The position numbers were made by a program, and so were the translations under genes. A DNA stretch of 64,000 nucleotides from Paenibacillus sophorae (lineage in GTDB: Bacteria > Bacillota > Bacilli > Paenibacillales > Paenibacillaceae). Each line of letters opens with the position of its first letter. The first letter of the stretch is position 1. Location: assembly GCF_018966525.1 (NCBI RefSeq), contig NZ_CP076607.1, positions 1,488,001 to 1,552,000 on the forward strand, given 5' to 3'. Below, piece after piece: positions 15,921 through 24,828 of the stretch. Under the pieces are notes generated by a model, which saw nothing but the letters and a program-made list of their open reading frames with translations, searched no databases and had not been told where the DNA came from.

Positions 15921-17285
15921 ATGATCAAGAGCATGACAATGCTCGGGTACACCTACCATTTTAACAGTCTCAAAGAAATTCTGGCCAAAGCGAATGAGGA
16001 GAAGTCGGGCGACCAGTTGGCCGGAATCGGAGCAGCGGATGCCCGTGAACGGATCGCCGCCAAGTTTGTGCTGGCCGACTTGACGCTGAGTGAAATAAGA
16101 AGTGATCCGCTGCTGCCGCCCGAAGAAGATGAAGTGTCGCGGGTGATTGAAGAGGCGATCGACGAGACGGTGTATAACGGGATTCGGAACTGGAGCATCG
16201 CCGAGCTTCGCGAGTATATCTTGTCCCATAAGGCCGGGCCGGATGATCTGAAGCGAATCGGTTCCGGCATGACCAGTGAAATGATTGCTGCCGTCGCCAA
16301 AGTGATGTCCAATCTCGATTTGATTACGGCGGCTTCCAAAATCCGCACGATTACCCGGTGCAACACCGAAATCGGGCAGCGGGGCGTGCTGGCCACAAGG
16401 GCGCAGCCGAATCATCCTTCGGACAGCATTCCCGGCATTTTGGCCGCTACGTACGAAGCGCTCAGCTACGGCGTCGGAGATGCGGTCATTGGGATCAACC
16501 CGGTGATCGATTCAGCAGAGAGCGTCCGGGCGATTTTGTCCGCAACTAAAGAAGTGATGGACCGGTGGAGCATTCCGACCCAGAATTGTGTCCTTGCGCA
16601 TGTAACGACCCAAATGAGAGCGATCGAACAAGGGGCTCCTATGGATCTGTTATTCCAAAGCTTGGCCGGAACCGAACAAGGCAATAAAGGCTTCGGCGTA
16701 AATATCCGGCTGCTGGACGAAGCGGATGAGCTGATGCGGTTGAAGGGCGCTTCACAGGGGCCGAATCACTGGTATTTTGAAACCGGGCAAGGCTCTGAGC
16801 TGTCCTCCTGCGCTCATTTCAGAATTGATCAAGTGACGCTCGAATCGAGATGCTACGGGCTGGCCCGAAAATACAAGCCGTTCCTCGTTAACACGGTTGT
16901 CGGTTTTATCGGACCGGAATACCTGTACGACAGCAAGCAGGTCATTCGTGCCGGATTGGAAGACCATTTTATGGGAAAAATGCACGGGCTACCGATGGGT
17001 GTGGACGTATGCTATACGAACCACATGAAGGCGGAGCAGAACGATATGGAGAACCTGGGCGTGCTGCTGACATCGGCGGGCGTCAATTTCCTCATCGGAG
17101 TGGCGATGGCGGATGATTGTATGCTCAATTACCAGTCCCTCAGCTTCCACGATCTCGCTGCCCTGCGGGAAACCTTTGGTTTACGGCCTGCGCCGGCGTT
17201 CGAACAATGGCTTGTTAAGATGGGCATTATGGAAAATGGCAAGCTGACGGATGCGGCCGGCGATCCAACCCTCTTTATGGGGTGA
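15921..17285 (+). CDS. eutB: Ethanolamine ammonia-lyase large subunit EutB-like
   Basis: This 454-residue catalytic TIM-barrel subunit belongs to the adenosylcobalamin-dependent lyase that converts ethanolamine to acetaldehyde and ammonia. Family segments are visible: IGSGMTSEMIAAVAKVMSNL, TITRCNTEIGQRG, ATRAQPNHPSDS, SLAGTEQGNKGFGVN, YFETGQGSELSS and MGVDVCYTNHMKAEQND. Length equals typical EutB. The start ATG has an excellent AAAGGAGGTG site; an earlier in-frame ATG at 15900 lies before that site. It partners with EutC and is kept active by EutA. Because the rest of the eut pathway is missing and amidases follow, the natural substrate could be a related vicinal amino alcohol. Confidence 0.94.
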   Translation: MIKSMTMLGYTYHFNSLKEILAKANEEKSGDQLAGIGAADARERIAAKFVLADLTLSEIRSDPLLPPEEDEVSRVIEEAIDETVYNGIRNWSIAELREYILSHKAGPDDLKRIGSGMTSEMIAAVAKVMSNLDLITAASKIRTITRCNTEIGQRGVLATRAQPNHPSDSIPGILAATYEALSYGVGDAVIGINPVIDSAESVRAILSATKEVMDRWSIPTQNCVLAHVTTQMRAIEQGAPMDLLFQSLAGTEQGNKGFGVNIRLLDEADELMRLKGASQGPNHWYFETGQGSELSSCAHFRIDQVTLESRCYGLARKYKPFLVNTVVGFIGPEYLYDSKQVIRAGLEDHFMGKMHGLPMGVDVCYTNHMKAEQNDMENLGVLLTSAGVNFLIGVAMADDCMLNYQSLSFHDLAALRETFGLRPAPAFEQWLVKMGIMENGKLTDAAGDPTLFMG

Positions 17286-17307
17286 AATACATTTACGGAG
17301 GTGCAGC

Positions 17308-18009
17308 ATGGAAGATCGCGAGAAATTGGAGGCGTTAATGAAGAGTACTCCGGCGCGCATTGGGGTAGGGCGTGCGGGAGCCAGGCCGCTAACCCATACG
17401 ATGCTGCAATTCCGGAGAGATCATGCCGCCGCTGTGGATGCTGTTTACGGGGAAGTGGACGAATCGATCCTGCGGCAGCTCGGATTGTTTACAGTGGAGA
17501 CCTGTTACGGGAACAAGGAAACCTATTTGAAACGCCCGGATCTTGGACGAATCATTACAGACGAGGGCATGGCGGTCATTCGCGAGAGATGCGTCAAACA
17601 GCCGCAAATCCAGATTGTCGTGTCGGACGGCTTAAGTGCCGATGCGATTACCGCGAACATCCTCGATGTGTATCCTGCCCTGCTCGATTCCTTGAGAGTC
17701 AATGATCTGAACCCGGGAACCTCATTTTATGTGAAAGGGGGGAGAGTCGCCTGCATGGACCACATCGGGGAGGTGCTGCAGCCGGATGCGCTGGTTCTCC
17801 TGATCGGAGAACGGCCCGGGCTGGTAACCGCCCAATCCATGAGCGCTTATATGTGCTACAAACCCCGCAAAGGCACGATCGAATCCGACCGGAATGTCAT
17901 CTCCAACATCCATCCGGGCGGGACACCTCCGCTGGAGGCGGCGGCGCATATCGGCACGATGCTCAAGGGTATGCTGGAGCGTCAAACGAGCGGCACGAAC
18001 TTTTTCTAA
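17308..18009 (+). CDS. eutC: Ethanolamine ammonia-lyase small subunit EutC-like
   Basis: This 233-residue small subunit binds the lower face of cobalamin with EutB. Conserved stretches include RIGVGRAGARPLTHTMLQFR, DHAAAVDAV, IVVSDGLSADAI, LIGERPGLVTAQSMSAY and NVISNIHPGG. The start at 17308 follows ACGGAGGTG; the frame runs further upstream only within eutB. The protein lacks the long N-terminal extension that directs Salmonella EutC to microcompartments. That agrees with the absence of shell genes and suggests a free cytosolic enzyme. The next gene starts 16 bases after the stop. Confidence 0.93.
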   Translation: MEDREKLEALMKSTPARIGVGRAGARPLTHTMLQFRRDHAAAVDAVYGEVDESILRQLGLFTVETCYGNKETYLKRPDLGRIITDEGMAVIRERCVKQPQIQIVVSDGLSADAITANILDVYPALLDSLRVNDLNPGTSFYVKGGRVACMDHIGEVLQPDALVLLIGERPGLVTAQSMSAYMCYKPRKGTIESDRNVISNIHPGGTPPLEAAAHIGTMLKGMLERQTSGTNFF

Positions 18010-18025
18010 AAGAGGGGGAATGCGT

Positions 18026-18928
18026 ATGCATGTTGTGGAGCGTGACCAATTCGTATTCAGTTTCTCAAGCAATCACGCGCCGGTGTTGACCGTCCAGAGC
18101 GGAGACCGCGTTGTTTTGCGGACGAACGACTGCTTCTCCGGACAAATCCGGGGTGATCAGGATCTCGTGACTTCCATCGACTATGGAAAAATCAATCCGG
18201 CGACCGGACCGATCTTCGTGGAAGGCGCGCTGCCGGGAGACGTATTGAGAGCGGAGATTATCCGCATTTCGCTCGACGCCCAAGGCGTTATCACGACGCT
18301 TCCGGACATTGGGACGTTAATTCACCATTCGGAAATCCGGTCGAAGACGGTGCAGATCAAAGAAGGAAGGCGTGTGCAGTTCTCCGAAAAGATTCAGTTC
18401 GAGTGCACCCCGATGGTTGGGGTCATAGGCGTGGCTCCGCCTGGCGGCGAAGTCGCCTGCGGGCATCCCGGGCAGCATGGCGGGAATTTGGACTCGAGCT
18501 GCATCGCTGAAGGATCGAGCGTGTATCTGCCCGTATTCGTTCCCGGCGCTTTGTTCGGGCTTGGCGATCTCCATGCCTCTATGGGCGACGGAGAAATGTG
18601 CGGAACCGGAGTCGAAATTGCCGGAGAAGTCGAGATTCGCTTAACCGTCCTGAAGGGCGAGCAGCTTGCCGCTCCTGTAGTCGAAACGAAGGATTCCTGG
18701 TATGCCGTCTCAAGTGATCATGATGTCATGGCGGCGATCCGGAAAACGAGCGAAGACATGCAGAACATGATTGTTCAGCGCTGGGAGCTGACGCCGACGG
18801 ATGCCTATTTGCTGATGGGGGCGGTTGGCGACGTGCAAATGAGTCAATGCTGTAAGCCGTGTCCGGTAGAGACGGTTGTTCGTGTAAGAGTACCTAAGCT
18901 GGAAGGAATGCCTGACTTGCTCAAATAG
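18026..18928 (+). CDS. Acetamidase/formamidase family hydrolase
   Basis: This 300-residue protein of the FmdA/AmdA family hydrolyses short amides to the acid and ammonia. Signatures include TNDCFSGQI, NPATGPIFVEGALPGDVL, FECTPMVGVIGVAPPGGEV, HGGNLDSSCIAEGSSVYLPV and HASMGDGEMCGTG. The ATG at 18026 has GAGGGGG at proper spacing; the longer upstream frame overlaps eutC. It closes the first transcript of the cluster. Together with the lyase it suggests release of nitrogen from an amide or N-acyl amino alcohol; the substrate is inferred only from the neighbourhood. Confidence 0.9.
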   Translation: MHVVERDQFVFSFSSNHAPVLTVQSGDRVVLRTNDCFSGQIRGDQDLVTSIDYGKINPATGPIFVEGALPGDVLRAEIIRISLDAQGVITTLPDIGTLIHHSEIRSKTVQIKEGRRVQFSEKIQFECTPMVGVIGVAPPGGEVACGHPGQHGGNLDSSCIAEGSSVYLPVFVPGALFGLGDLHASMGDGEMCGTGVEIAGEVEIRLTVLKGEQLAAPVVETKDSWYAVSSDHDVMAAIRKTSEDMQNMIVQRWELTPTDAYLLMGAVGDVQMSQCCKPCPVETVVRVRVPKLEGMPDLLK

Positions 18929-18948
18929 ATAAAATTTTAAATACCATA

Positions 18949-19004
18949 TTGAAAAGTAAAGGAGTTTATTTTATATTAATCCTGTATACAACTTAGTATA
19001 CAAG
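18949..19004 (+). promoter_or_regulatory. Promoter and tandem GntR-type operators of the second catabolic unit
   Basis: TTGAAA (18949-18954) and TATATT (18972-18977) are 17 bases apart. Two boxes overlap the expected start site: CTGTATACAA (18982-18991) and TAGTATACAA (18994-19003). Their cores also form one inverted repeat (TGTATAC, 6 bases, GTATACA). The first box is identical to the one at the eutA promoter. Autorepression by the adjacent GntR protein is inferred. Confidence 0.75.
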
Positions 19005-19045
19005 TAACGCATGCAAGCCCGCATGCCGCAAAGGGTGAGATTCTG

Positions 19046-19672
19046 TTGATAGAGAAAAGTGAGAAAGTTCTTTTGAAAGACACCGCATACGACAAAATCA
19101 AAGAAAAAATGATCCGGGGAGATGAAGAATATACATCGGAAAATACTCTGGTTCAGGAATTAAGCATGAGCCGAACCCCGATTCGCGAAGCATTAAACCG
19201 GCTTCAGTACGAAGGCTTCCTGAAAATATTGCCGAATCGGGGCATCGTCTTCACGGAGTTGTCCGTAGAGGAACGCAACGAGTTGATCGATATGAGGATC
19301 GCCATTGAGACGTATTCGCTGAAGCAAGCGGCCAATCGTATTAATGATAACGACATTAAGGAGCTTACCCGCATCATCGGCATGCAGGAAGAAGCTTACC
19401 GGGCAGGAGATTTTGCCGATCTGGTTGAGAAGGATGCGCTGTTCCATCACTACCTGCTGGAAATCGTCGGGAACTCGCAATTCATCAAGATGTACCGACA
19501 GGCGAGGGAGCGGCAGTTCACGGTCCGGGCCGGAAAATGGCTCAAAAATCAGCCGGATGTGCTGCAGACCTTTATAGAAGAGCACAGAACCATTTTGAAC
19601 GCGATTATTCAAAAGGATATTCCCGCTGCGGTTCAACATTTGGTGGAGCATTTGGAAAAAGGGAAGCTGTAA
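19046..19672 (+). CDS. GntR-family regulator (FadR/FCD subfamily)
   Basis: This 208-residue regulator has an N-terminal winged helix (EKMIRGDEEYTSENTLVQEL, then SMSRTPIREALNRLQYEGFL) and a helical FCD effector domain with likely metal/ligand histidines (ALFHHYLLEIVGNSQF, EEHRTILNAI, HLVEHLEKG). It starts at a TTG with GGGTGAG upstream. It sits between the eutABC-amidase unit and the nitrilase/transporter unit, and GTATAC-type boxes occur at both promoters. It is the probable repressor of the whole cluster, relieved by a pathway carboxylate, as is usual for FCD proteins. Confidence 0.88.
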   Translation: MIEKSEKVLLKDTAYDKIKEKMIRGDEEYTSENTLVQELSMSRTPIREALNRLQYEGFLKILPNRGIVFTELSVEERNELIDMRIAIETYSLKQAANRINDNDIKELTRIIGMQEEAYRAGDFADLVEKDALFHHYLLEIVGNSQFIKMYRQARERQFTVRAGKWLKNQPDVLQTFIEEHRTILNAIIQKDIPAAVQHLVEHLEKGKL

Positions 19673-19699
19673 CGCTTGAAACGACAGGAGGGCGAAGCG

Positions 19700-20518
19700 A
19701 TGAAATTTCGTGTAGTCATGGCGCAATTGGAATCGACATCGGATAAGCACGTGAATTATGAAAAAGCGGTATTGGCAGTCAGCGAAGCCGTTCGTGACTA
19801 CTCAGCCCAGATGGTCGTTTTCCCGGAAGTTTTTATGAGCTTCTTCCCCGCGCATACTCCAAAGCATGTCATCGTGGATGACGCCGAGACATTGGAAGGC
19901 CCGTTTGTCACTAACATGAGGAAGCTGGCGGCCGAGAACGGCACATGGTTGATATTCGGAATGAAGGAACTGGTCGATGAGAGAAAGTCGGACCGGGTGT
20001 ACAACACGGTGGTCATTGTTTCAAGCGACGGCTCGATCGCCGGATCGTACCGAAAGACCCATCTATACGATGCGTTCGGGCTTAAGGAATCCGACACGAT
20101 TATGCCCGGCGACAGTCTCTTCGAGCCGATTCAAACCCCTTTTGGAAAGCTAGGATTGTTCGTCTGTTACGAGCTGCGCTTCCCCGAGATTGCCCGCTAC
20201 CAGGCGGCCAGGGGGGCGGAAATCATTATTGTCCCTTCCGGCTGGGTCCGCGGGCCGATGAAGGAGCATCATTGGAGCCACTTGATAACGGTTCGGGCAT
20301 TGGAAAATACGGTGTTCATGGTTGCCTGCAACCAGGTGAGCGATTTCTACAGCGGACAAAGTCTTGTTGCAGATCCGATGGGCGTCCTGATGGCCGCCGG
20401 TCCGGAGACGGAGGCGCTTATCGCATGCGAAATTGACCTGTCCCGAATCGGAAGTGTGCGTTCCAAGCTCCCATCGTATGAACAGCGAAGACCCGAGCTG
20501 TATGCAGCAATGATTTGA
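19700..20518 (+). CDS. Carbon-nitrogen hydrolase (nitrilase superfamily amidase)
   Basis: This 272-residue protein has the Glu-Lys-Cys triad of the nitrilase superfamily: FPE (Glu43), SYRKTHLYD (Lys119) and LFVCYELRFPE (Cys156). The motif set fits omega-amidase/N-carbamoyl-type amidases rather than true nitrilases. The start follows GACAGGAGGG. It is 27 bases downstream of the GntR gene in the same transcript and is followed at 20539 by the aldolase. It probably hydrolyses an amide intermediate, releasing ammonia, alongside the acetamidase-like enzyme of the first unit. Confidence 0.88.
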   Translation: MKFRVVMAQLESTSDKHVNYEKAVLAVSEAVRDYSAQMVVFPEVFMSFFPAHTPKHVIVDDAETLEGPFVTNMRKLAAENGTWLIFGMKELVDERKSDRVYNTVVIVSSDGSIAGSYRKTHLYDAFGLKESDTIMPGDSLFEPIQTPFGKLGLFVCYELRFPEIARYQAARGAEIIIVPSGWVRGPMKEHHWSHLITVRALENTVFMVACNQVSDFYSGQSLVADPMGVLMAAGPETEALIACEIDLSRIGSVRSKLPSYEQRRPELYAAMI

Positions 20519-20538
20519 TCCCGGAAGGAGCAACTTCT

Positions 20539-21321
20539 ATGAATAAACTGAGCAAGCTGCTGTACGATCAACAGTCCGCTTATGGCATGATCGTAACGCT
20601 GAAGGACCCTGCCGTCGTGGAGATGCTCGGACATGCCGGGTATGATTTTGCCATCATTGATATGGAGCATACGACGATGGACTTCGGGCTGGTGGAGCAT
20701 ATGATTCGGGCCGCAGAGTGCGTTCAGGTGTCCTCTGTGGTCCGAACCCCTCAGAATGACTATGGCGCCATGCTGCGTGTGCTCGAAGCGGGAGCCGACG
20801 CCATCATGGTTCCTCATCTCACAACGCGGGAACAAGCCGAGCGAATCGTCGGCACGGCAAAATACCGTCCGATCGGCTCCCGGGGACTCGATGGCTCCTC
20901 AAGAACCGCGCAGTATGGCACAACCCCTTTCCTGCAGCATATTAAACGGCAAAACGAACGGGTCACCGTGATCGGCATGATTGAAGATGAATCGGCTTTA
21001 ACCAATCTGGACGATATTGTCAGTGTCGCCGGACTGGATTTGCTCTTTGTCGGTCCTGCGGACTTGGCTTCCTCGCTTGGCTACCAAGAGCAATTCGATC
21101 ATCCCATCGTCATGGAGGCCATCGAAGAAATTGTCAGAACGACCCGCGAGGCCGGGCTTGGCATCGGTATTCCGGCGTTTACGGCGGAGGAGGTGGACAG
21201 GTATTCCGGGTGGGGGGCTAATTATTTTACAGTTCCGCCGATTGATACGCTCCTCTTCAGCCGGGCCATGACCTCCCATCTGTACGATGTGAAGCGAAAT
21301 GAAAGATTGTCCATGATGTAG
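20539..21321 (+). CDS. HpcH/HpaI-family class II aldolase
   Basis: This 260-residue metal-dependent aldolase/citrate-lyase-family protein shows DFAIIDMEHTTMDFGLVEHM (metal-binding Glu), VRTPQNDYGAMLRVLEAGAD, GAD-IMVPHLTTREQAE, RPIGSRGLDGSSR and LLFVGPADLASSLG. Relatives cleave 4-hydroxy-2-oxo acids to pyruvate and an aldehyde, or run the reverse reaction. Paired with a second aldolase-like protein (RraA family) at the end of the cluster, it may dispose of the aldehyde formed by the ammonia-lyase by condensing it with pyruvate. That is inference; cleavage of a ring-derived acid is the alternative. Confidence 0.88.
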   Translation: MNKLSKLLYDQQSAYGMIVTLKDPAVVEMLGHAGYDFAIIDMEHTTMDFGLVEHMIRAAECVQVSSVVRTPQNDYGAMLRVLEAGADAIMVPHLTTREQAERIVGTAKYRPIGSRGLDGSSRTAQYGTTPFLQHIKRQNERVTVIGMIEDESALTNLDDIVSVAGLDLLFVGPADLASSLGYQEQFDHPIVMEAIEEIVRTTREAGLGIGIPAFTAEEVDRYSGWGANYFTVPPIDTLLFSRAMTSHLYDVKRNERLSMM

Positions 21322-21372
21322 GCCAAGGATGTCTTGCTGTTCATATGACCAAACCTAAGGAGGAAAATAAGT

Positions 21373-22935
21373 ATGCGATGGAATCAGGCTGGGAAAGCAG
21401 TGGGACTTATGTTGATTGTGTTGTCTTTACTCTTGTCTGCGTGCGGTTCGAATCAAGGGGCGGCGAATGAGACCGCGACGAAAACGGAAACAGAAGCCAA
21501 GGGACTGGTTATCACGTTAAAAGGAGACCCTGTCGGCTTCGATCCTCAAGATACGACCGATACCATTTCCAGCCTTATCAATTATCAAATCTACGACAGG
21601 CTTGTTACCTTCAATGAGAAGATGGAGGTTGTTCCTCAATTGGCCAAAAGCTGGACAACCTCGGAGGACGGCAAAACCTGGACCTTCGAGCTTAATACGG
21701 GGATCACCTTTACCGATGGTACTCCTTTTAACGCGGAAGCGGTAAAAGCCAACTTCGAACGGGTTGCCGACGAAGGGAAAAATTTGAGTCAGCATTCGCT
21801 GGTAGGCTCATTTATCGATAACATTACTACGAACGGGGAGACGGAGGTTGTCTTCCATTTAAAAGCCCCGCAGGGAGCCTTCCTTGGGAACCTGGCTTCC
21901 GTTGCCAGCAGTATTCTCAGTCCCAAGTCCATTAAAGAGAACGAAGAGGGAATTGCCAAAAACCCGGTTGGAACCGGCCCGTTCAAATTAAAAGAATTTG
22001 TGACCGGAGATGCGGTCGTGCTTGAAGCCAATAAGGATTATTGGGCCGGAGCGCCCGGAGTCAGCAGCGTTACCTTCAAAAATGTTCCCGAAACCGCCTC
22101 CCGCGTAATTATGCTTGAAAATGGGGAATCCGACCTGATGGAAGGTGTTCCGATTACGGAAATCGAACGGCTGAGTCAGAACAGTGAGTTGGTCATCAAT
22201 CCGATCAAGGCCAACCGGATCGCGTACATCGGGTTCAATACGACGGTCAAGCCTTTTGATCAACCGGCGGTGCGTCAGGCGCTGAACTATGCGATGGATA
22301 AAGAAACGCTGGTGAACAAGCTGTATGACGGCCGGGTTACCGTTGCCACCTCCGCCATCGCGTCGAGAACAATCGGGTACAGCAATGTAGGCTCTTATCC
22401 TTTTGATATGGACAAAGCGAAGCAAATGCTGAAAGACGCGGGAGTTGTACCGGGAAATTACAAGTTCAGATTAATTCTGGCCGCAAATGTCGTTCAAGAC
22501 AAACCGGCCGCCGAATTTGTTCAGAACAGTCTGCAGCAATTAGGGTTTAATGTTGAGCTGCAAACACTGGAGCTCGGCACCTATTTAGAGACGCTTAAAG
22601 ACCCCAGCAAATACGATTTGTTCGTTAGAGGGGCGCTTGCGACTACCGGCGATGCCGACCCCTTGTTCCGGGACGCCCTCTTATCGACCAGCGCTACAAA
22701 TTATGCCCATTACAACAATCCGGAAGTCGACAAATTGATACTTGCAGGGCAAGCGCAATTTGACCAGACGCAGCGTCTGGAGAGCTACGCGAAGGTGCTG
22801 GAGCTGGTCAAGGAAGATGCGCCATGGATTTTCCTCCATGAGGATATGGCACGCTACGGAATGTCCAAGAAGGTCGAAGGAATCACCTTCCTCCCAACTT
22901 ATATCTATGATTTGCGCAAGGCGGTCAAGAATTGA
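21373..22935 (+). CDS. Peptide-type ABC transporter substrate-binding lipoprotein
   Basis: This 520-residue family 5 solute-binding protein (oligopeptide/dipeptide/nickel type) has a lipobox LLLSAC with Cys24 as the anchor. Typical segments include LVITLKGDPVGFDPQDTTD, YQIYDRLVTF, AKSWTTSEDGKTWTFELNTG, GTGPFKLKEF and KPFDQPAVRQALNYAMDKE. It delivers substrate to the two permeases that follow. Because it sits among amidases and aldolases, the ligand is more likely a small amide or amino-alcohol conjugate than a peptide. The operon with the downstream permease and ATPase genes has short gaps. Confidence 0.9.
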   Translation: MRWNQAGKAVGLMLIVLSLLLSACGSNQGAANETATKTETEAKGLVITLKGDPVGFDPQDTTDTISSLINYQIYDRLVTFNEKMEVVPQLAKSWTTSEDGKTWTFELNTGITFTDGTPFNAEAVKANFERVADEGKNLSQHSLVGSFIDNITTNGETEVVFHLKAPQGAFLGNLASVASSILSPKSIKENEEGIAKNPVGTGPFKLKEFVTGDAVVLEANKDYWAGAPGVSSVTFKNVPETASRVIMLENGESDLMEGVPITEIERLSQNSELVINPIKANRIAYIGFNTTVKPFDQPAVRQALNYAMDKETLVNKLYDGRVTVATSAIASRTIGYSNVGSYPFDMDKAKQMLKDAGVVPGNYKFRLILAANVVQDKPAAEFVQNSLQQLGFNVELQTLELGTYLETLKDPSKYDLFVRGALATTGDADPLFRDALLSTSATNYAHYNNPEVDKLILAGQAQFDQTQRLESYAKVLELVKEDAPWIFLHEDMARYGMSKKVEGITFLPTYIYDLRKAVKN

Positions 22936-22964
22936 ACGAAAATGAATCGTAAGGAGGAATCCTT

Positions 22965-23885
22965 TTGTTAAGCTATGTCGTAAAGCGTGTGCTGCAAATG
23001 ATTCCGACCTTGTTCGGCGTATCTCTCCTCTGTTTCATCATCATCCATTCGGTTCCGGGGGACCCGGCGCATTTAATTGCGGGAGTTGATGCGACCGAGG
23101 AGCAGGTGCAGAGCGTCAAGGAACGTCTGGGTCTGGACCGGCCGTTATACGAGCAGTATTTCAGCTACGTGTCCAATTTGCTCCAGGGTAATCTGGGCGA
23201 GTCGCTGCAATCTGAGAGACCGGTCCTGCAGGAAATTATGACGAGGTTTCCTAATACGATCCTGCTGACGGTGTTCTCCGTTATCATTATGGTTATCGTC
23301 GGTCTGTTTGCCGGAATCCTATCCGCTACGAAGCCGAATAGCATAAGGGATAATGTTACGATGATGTTCTCGCTGTTCGGCATATCGATGCCGGTGTTCT
23401 GGTTCGGAACGATGCTCATTCTGTTGTTCTCCTACTATTTGCCCCTGCTTCCTTCCGGAGGAAGCAGCGGGCTCCAGCATTTCATTCTTCCGTCCGTCGT
23501 CTTGGGCTTGTCCTCCTCCGGAGTTCTGGCGAGGTTAACCCGTTCCAGCATTCTGGAGGTTATTCATCAAGATTTTATCCGTACCGCGCGCGCCAAGGGG
23601 GTCAAGGAAAGACTGGTCATCTACAAGCACACATTGAAAAATGCGCTCATTCCGATCATTACGATCATAGGCCTGGAGTTCGGCACTTTGCTCGGCGGCG
23701 CCGTTCTGACGGAGACGGTATTCTCGATGAACGGACTTGGCCGGTTCATTATCCAATCCATCGAGTTTCGGGATTATCCGGCTGTTCAGGGCTGCATTTT
23801 GTTCGTCGCTACGATCTTCGTCGTTGTTAATCTCTTAGTTGACCTGTGTTACAGCGCAGTAGACCCCAGAATCAGGTATGAGTAG
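22965..23885 (+). CDS. ABC transporter permease, DppB/OppB type
   Basis: This 306-residue inner-membrane permease starts at a TTG behind AAGGAGG. It has six predicted helices, beginning LSYVVKRVLQMIPTLFGVSL. The OppB/DppB N-terminal block (HSVPGDPAHLIAG) and the cytoplasmic EAA-type loop (FIRTARAKGVKERLVIYKH) are clear. It is the first of the permease pair and forms the channel with the DppC-like protein encoded 15 bases downstream. Confidence 0.93.
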   Translation: MLSYVVKRVLQMIPTLFGVSLLCFIIIHSVPGDPAHLIAGVDATEEQVQSVKERLGLDRPLYEQYFSYVSNLLQGNLGESLQSERPVLQEIMTRFPNTILLTVFSVIIMVIVGLFAGILSATKPNSIRDNVTMMFSLFGISMPVFWFGTMLILLFSYYLPLLPSGGSSGLQHFILPSVVLGLSSSGVLARLTRSSILEVIHQDFIRTARAKGVKERLVIYKHTLKNALIPIITIIGLEFGTLLGGAVLTETVFSMNGLGRFIIQSIEFRDYPAVQGCILFVATIFVVVNLLVDLCYSAVDPRIRYE

Positions 23886-23900
23886 AAGGGAGCGTACGCA

Positions 23901-24800
23901 ATGAGTAAGACCTCAATCCTTCTGATGAGCCGAGAAACAGAGGACACGGTATATCATCGGCGCTCGCCGTGGACATTGATGATTCAGAGGTTCAAAAAAA
24001 ATAAACGCGCCATCGTAGGATTATGGATGGTTATCATCTTTGTATGTATCGCGATTTTCGCGAGATGGTTAGCGCCGTATGATCCGATTGCGCAAAATAT
24101 GCAGATCATATTGAACCCGCCTTCGTTAAGCCATCCGTTCGGGACGGATGAATACGGCCGGGACATTTTATCGCGGGTCATTTACGGAGCGCAAATCTCC
24201 TTGATGGTTGGAGTTGTCGGGGTGCTGATTTCCATCGTATTCGGTGTGGCTCTCGGCACAATTTCGGGTTATTTCGGCGGAAAAGCCGACATCTTGATTA
24301 TGCGGGTGATGGATGTATTTATGGCGTTTCCAAGCTTCCTGCTTGCACTCGCTATTGTCAGTGTATTGGGTCCGGGCATGGTGAATGTGATGATCGCGAT
24401 CGGCATCTTCTCGATTCCCGCCTTTGCGAGGATTTCCCGCAGCTCGGTCATGTCCGTAAATAACAAGGAATATATCGAGGCGGCGAAATCGATGGGGTCC
24501 GGCCATGTGCGCATCATATTCAAGCATGTGATTCCGAACAGCATTGCACCGATTATCGTATTGTCCACGATGCGTATAGCGACGGCCATTCTTACAGCCT
24601 CCGGACTAAGCTTTCTCGGAATGGGCGCCCAGCCGCCGACGCCTGAGCTGGGGGCGATGCTGAGCTCGGGAAGGGATTATTTAAGATCCGATCCTCATGT
24701 CAGCACGATACCCGGCTTGGCAATTATGTTCATGGTCCTTGCCTTTAATATGCTGGGTGACGGGATTCGGGACGCGCTCGATCCGAAAATGAAGCTGTAA
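23901..24800 (+). CDS. ABC transporter permease, DppC/OppC type
   Basis: This 299-residue partner permease has an N-terminal OppC block (MIQRFKKNKRAIVGLWMVII), the motif HPFGTDEYGRDILSRVIYGA, and an EAA loop (EYIEAAKSMGSGHVRIIFKH). Five to six transmembrane segments are evident. It starts at an ATG with GAAGGGAG upstream and is spaced 15 bases from the DppB-like gene, as expected for a heterodimeric peptide-type importer. Confidence 0.93.
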   Translation: MSKTSILLMSRETEDTVYHRRSPWTLMIQRFKKNKRAIVGLWMVIIFVCIAIFARWLAPYDPIAQNMQIILNPPSLSHPFGTDEYGRDILSRVIYGAQISLMVGVVGVLISIVFGVALGTISGYFGGKADILIMRVMDVFMAFPSFLLALAIVSVLGPGMVNVMIAIGIFSIPAFARISRSSVMSVNNKEYIEAAKSMGSGHVRIIFKHVIPNSIAPIIVLSTMRIATAILTASGLSFLGMGAQPPTPELGAMLSSGRDYLRSDPHVSTIPGLAIMFMVLAFNMLGDGIRDALDPKMKL

Positions 24801-24828
24801 ATGCCGTACACTTGGGGGAGGGGAAACT

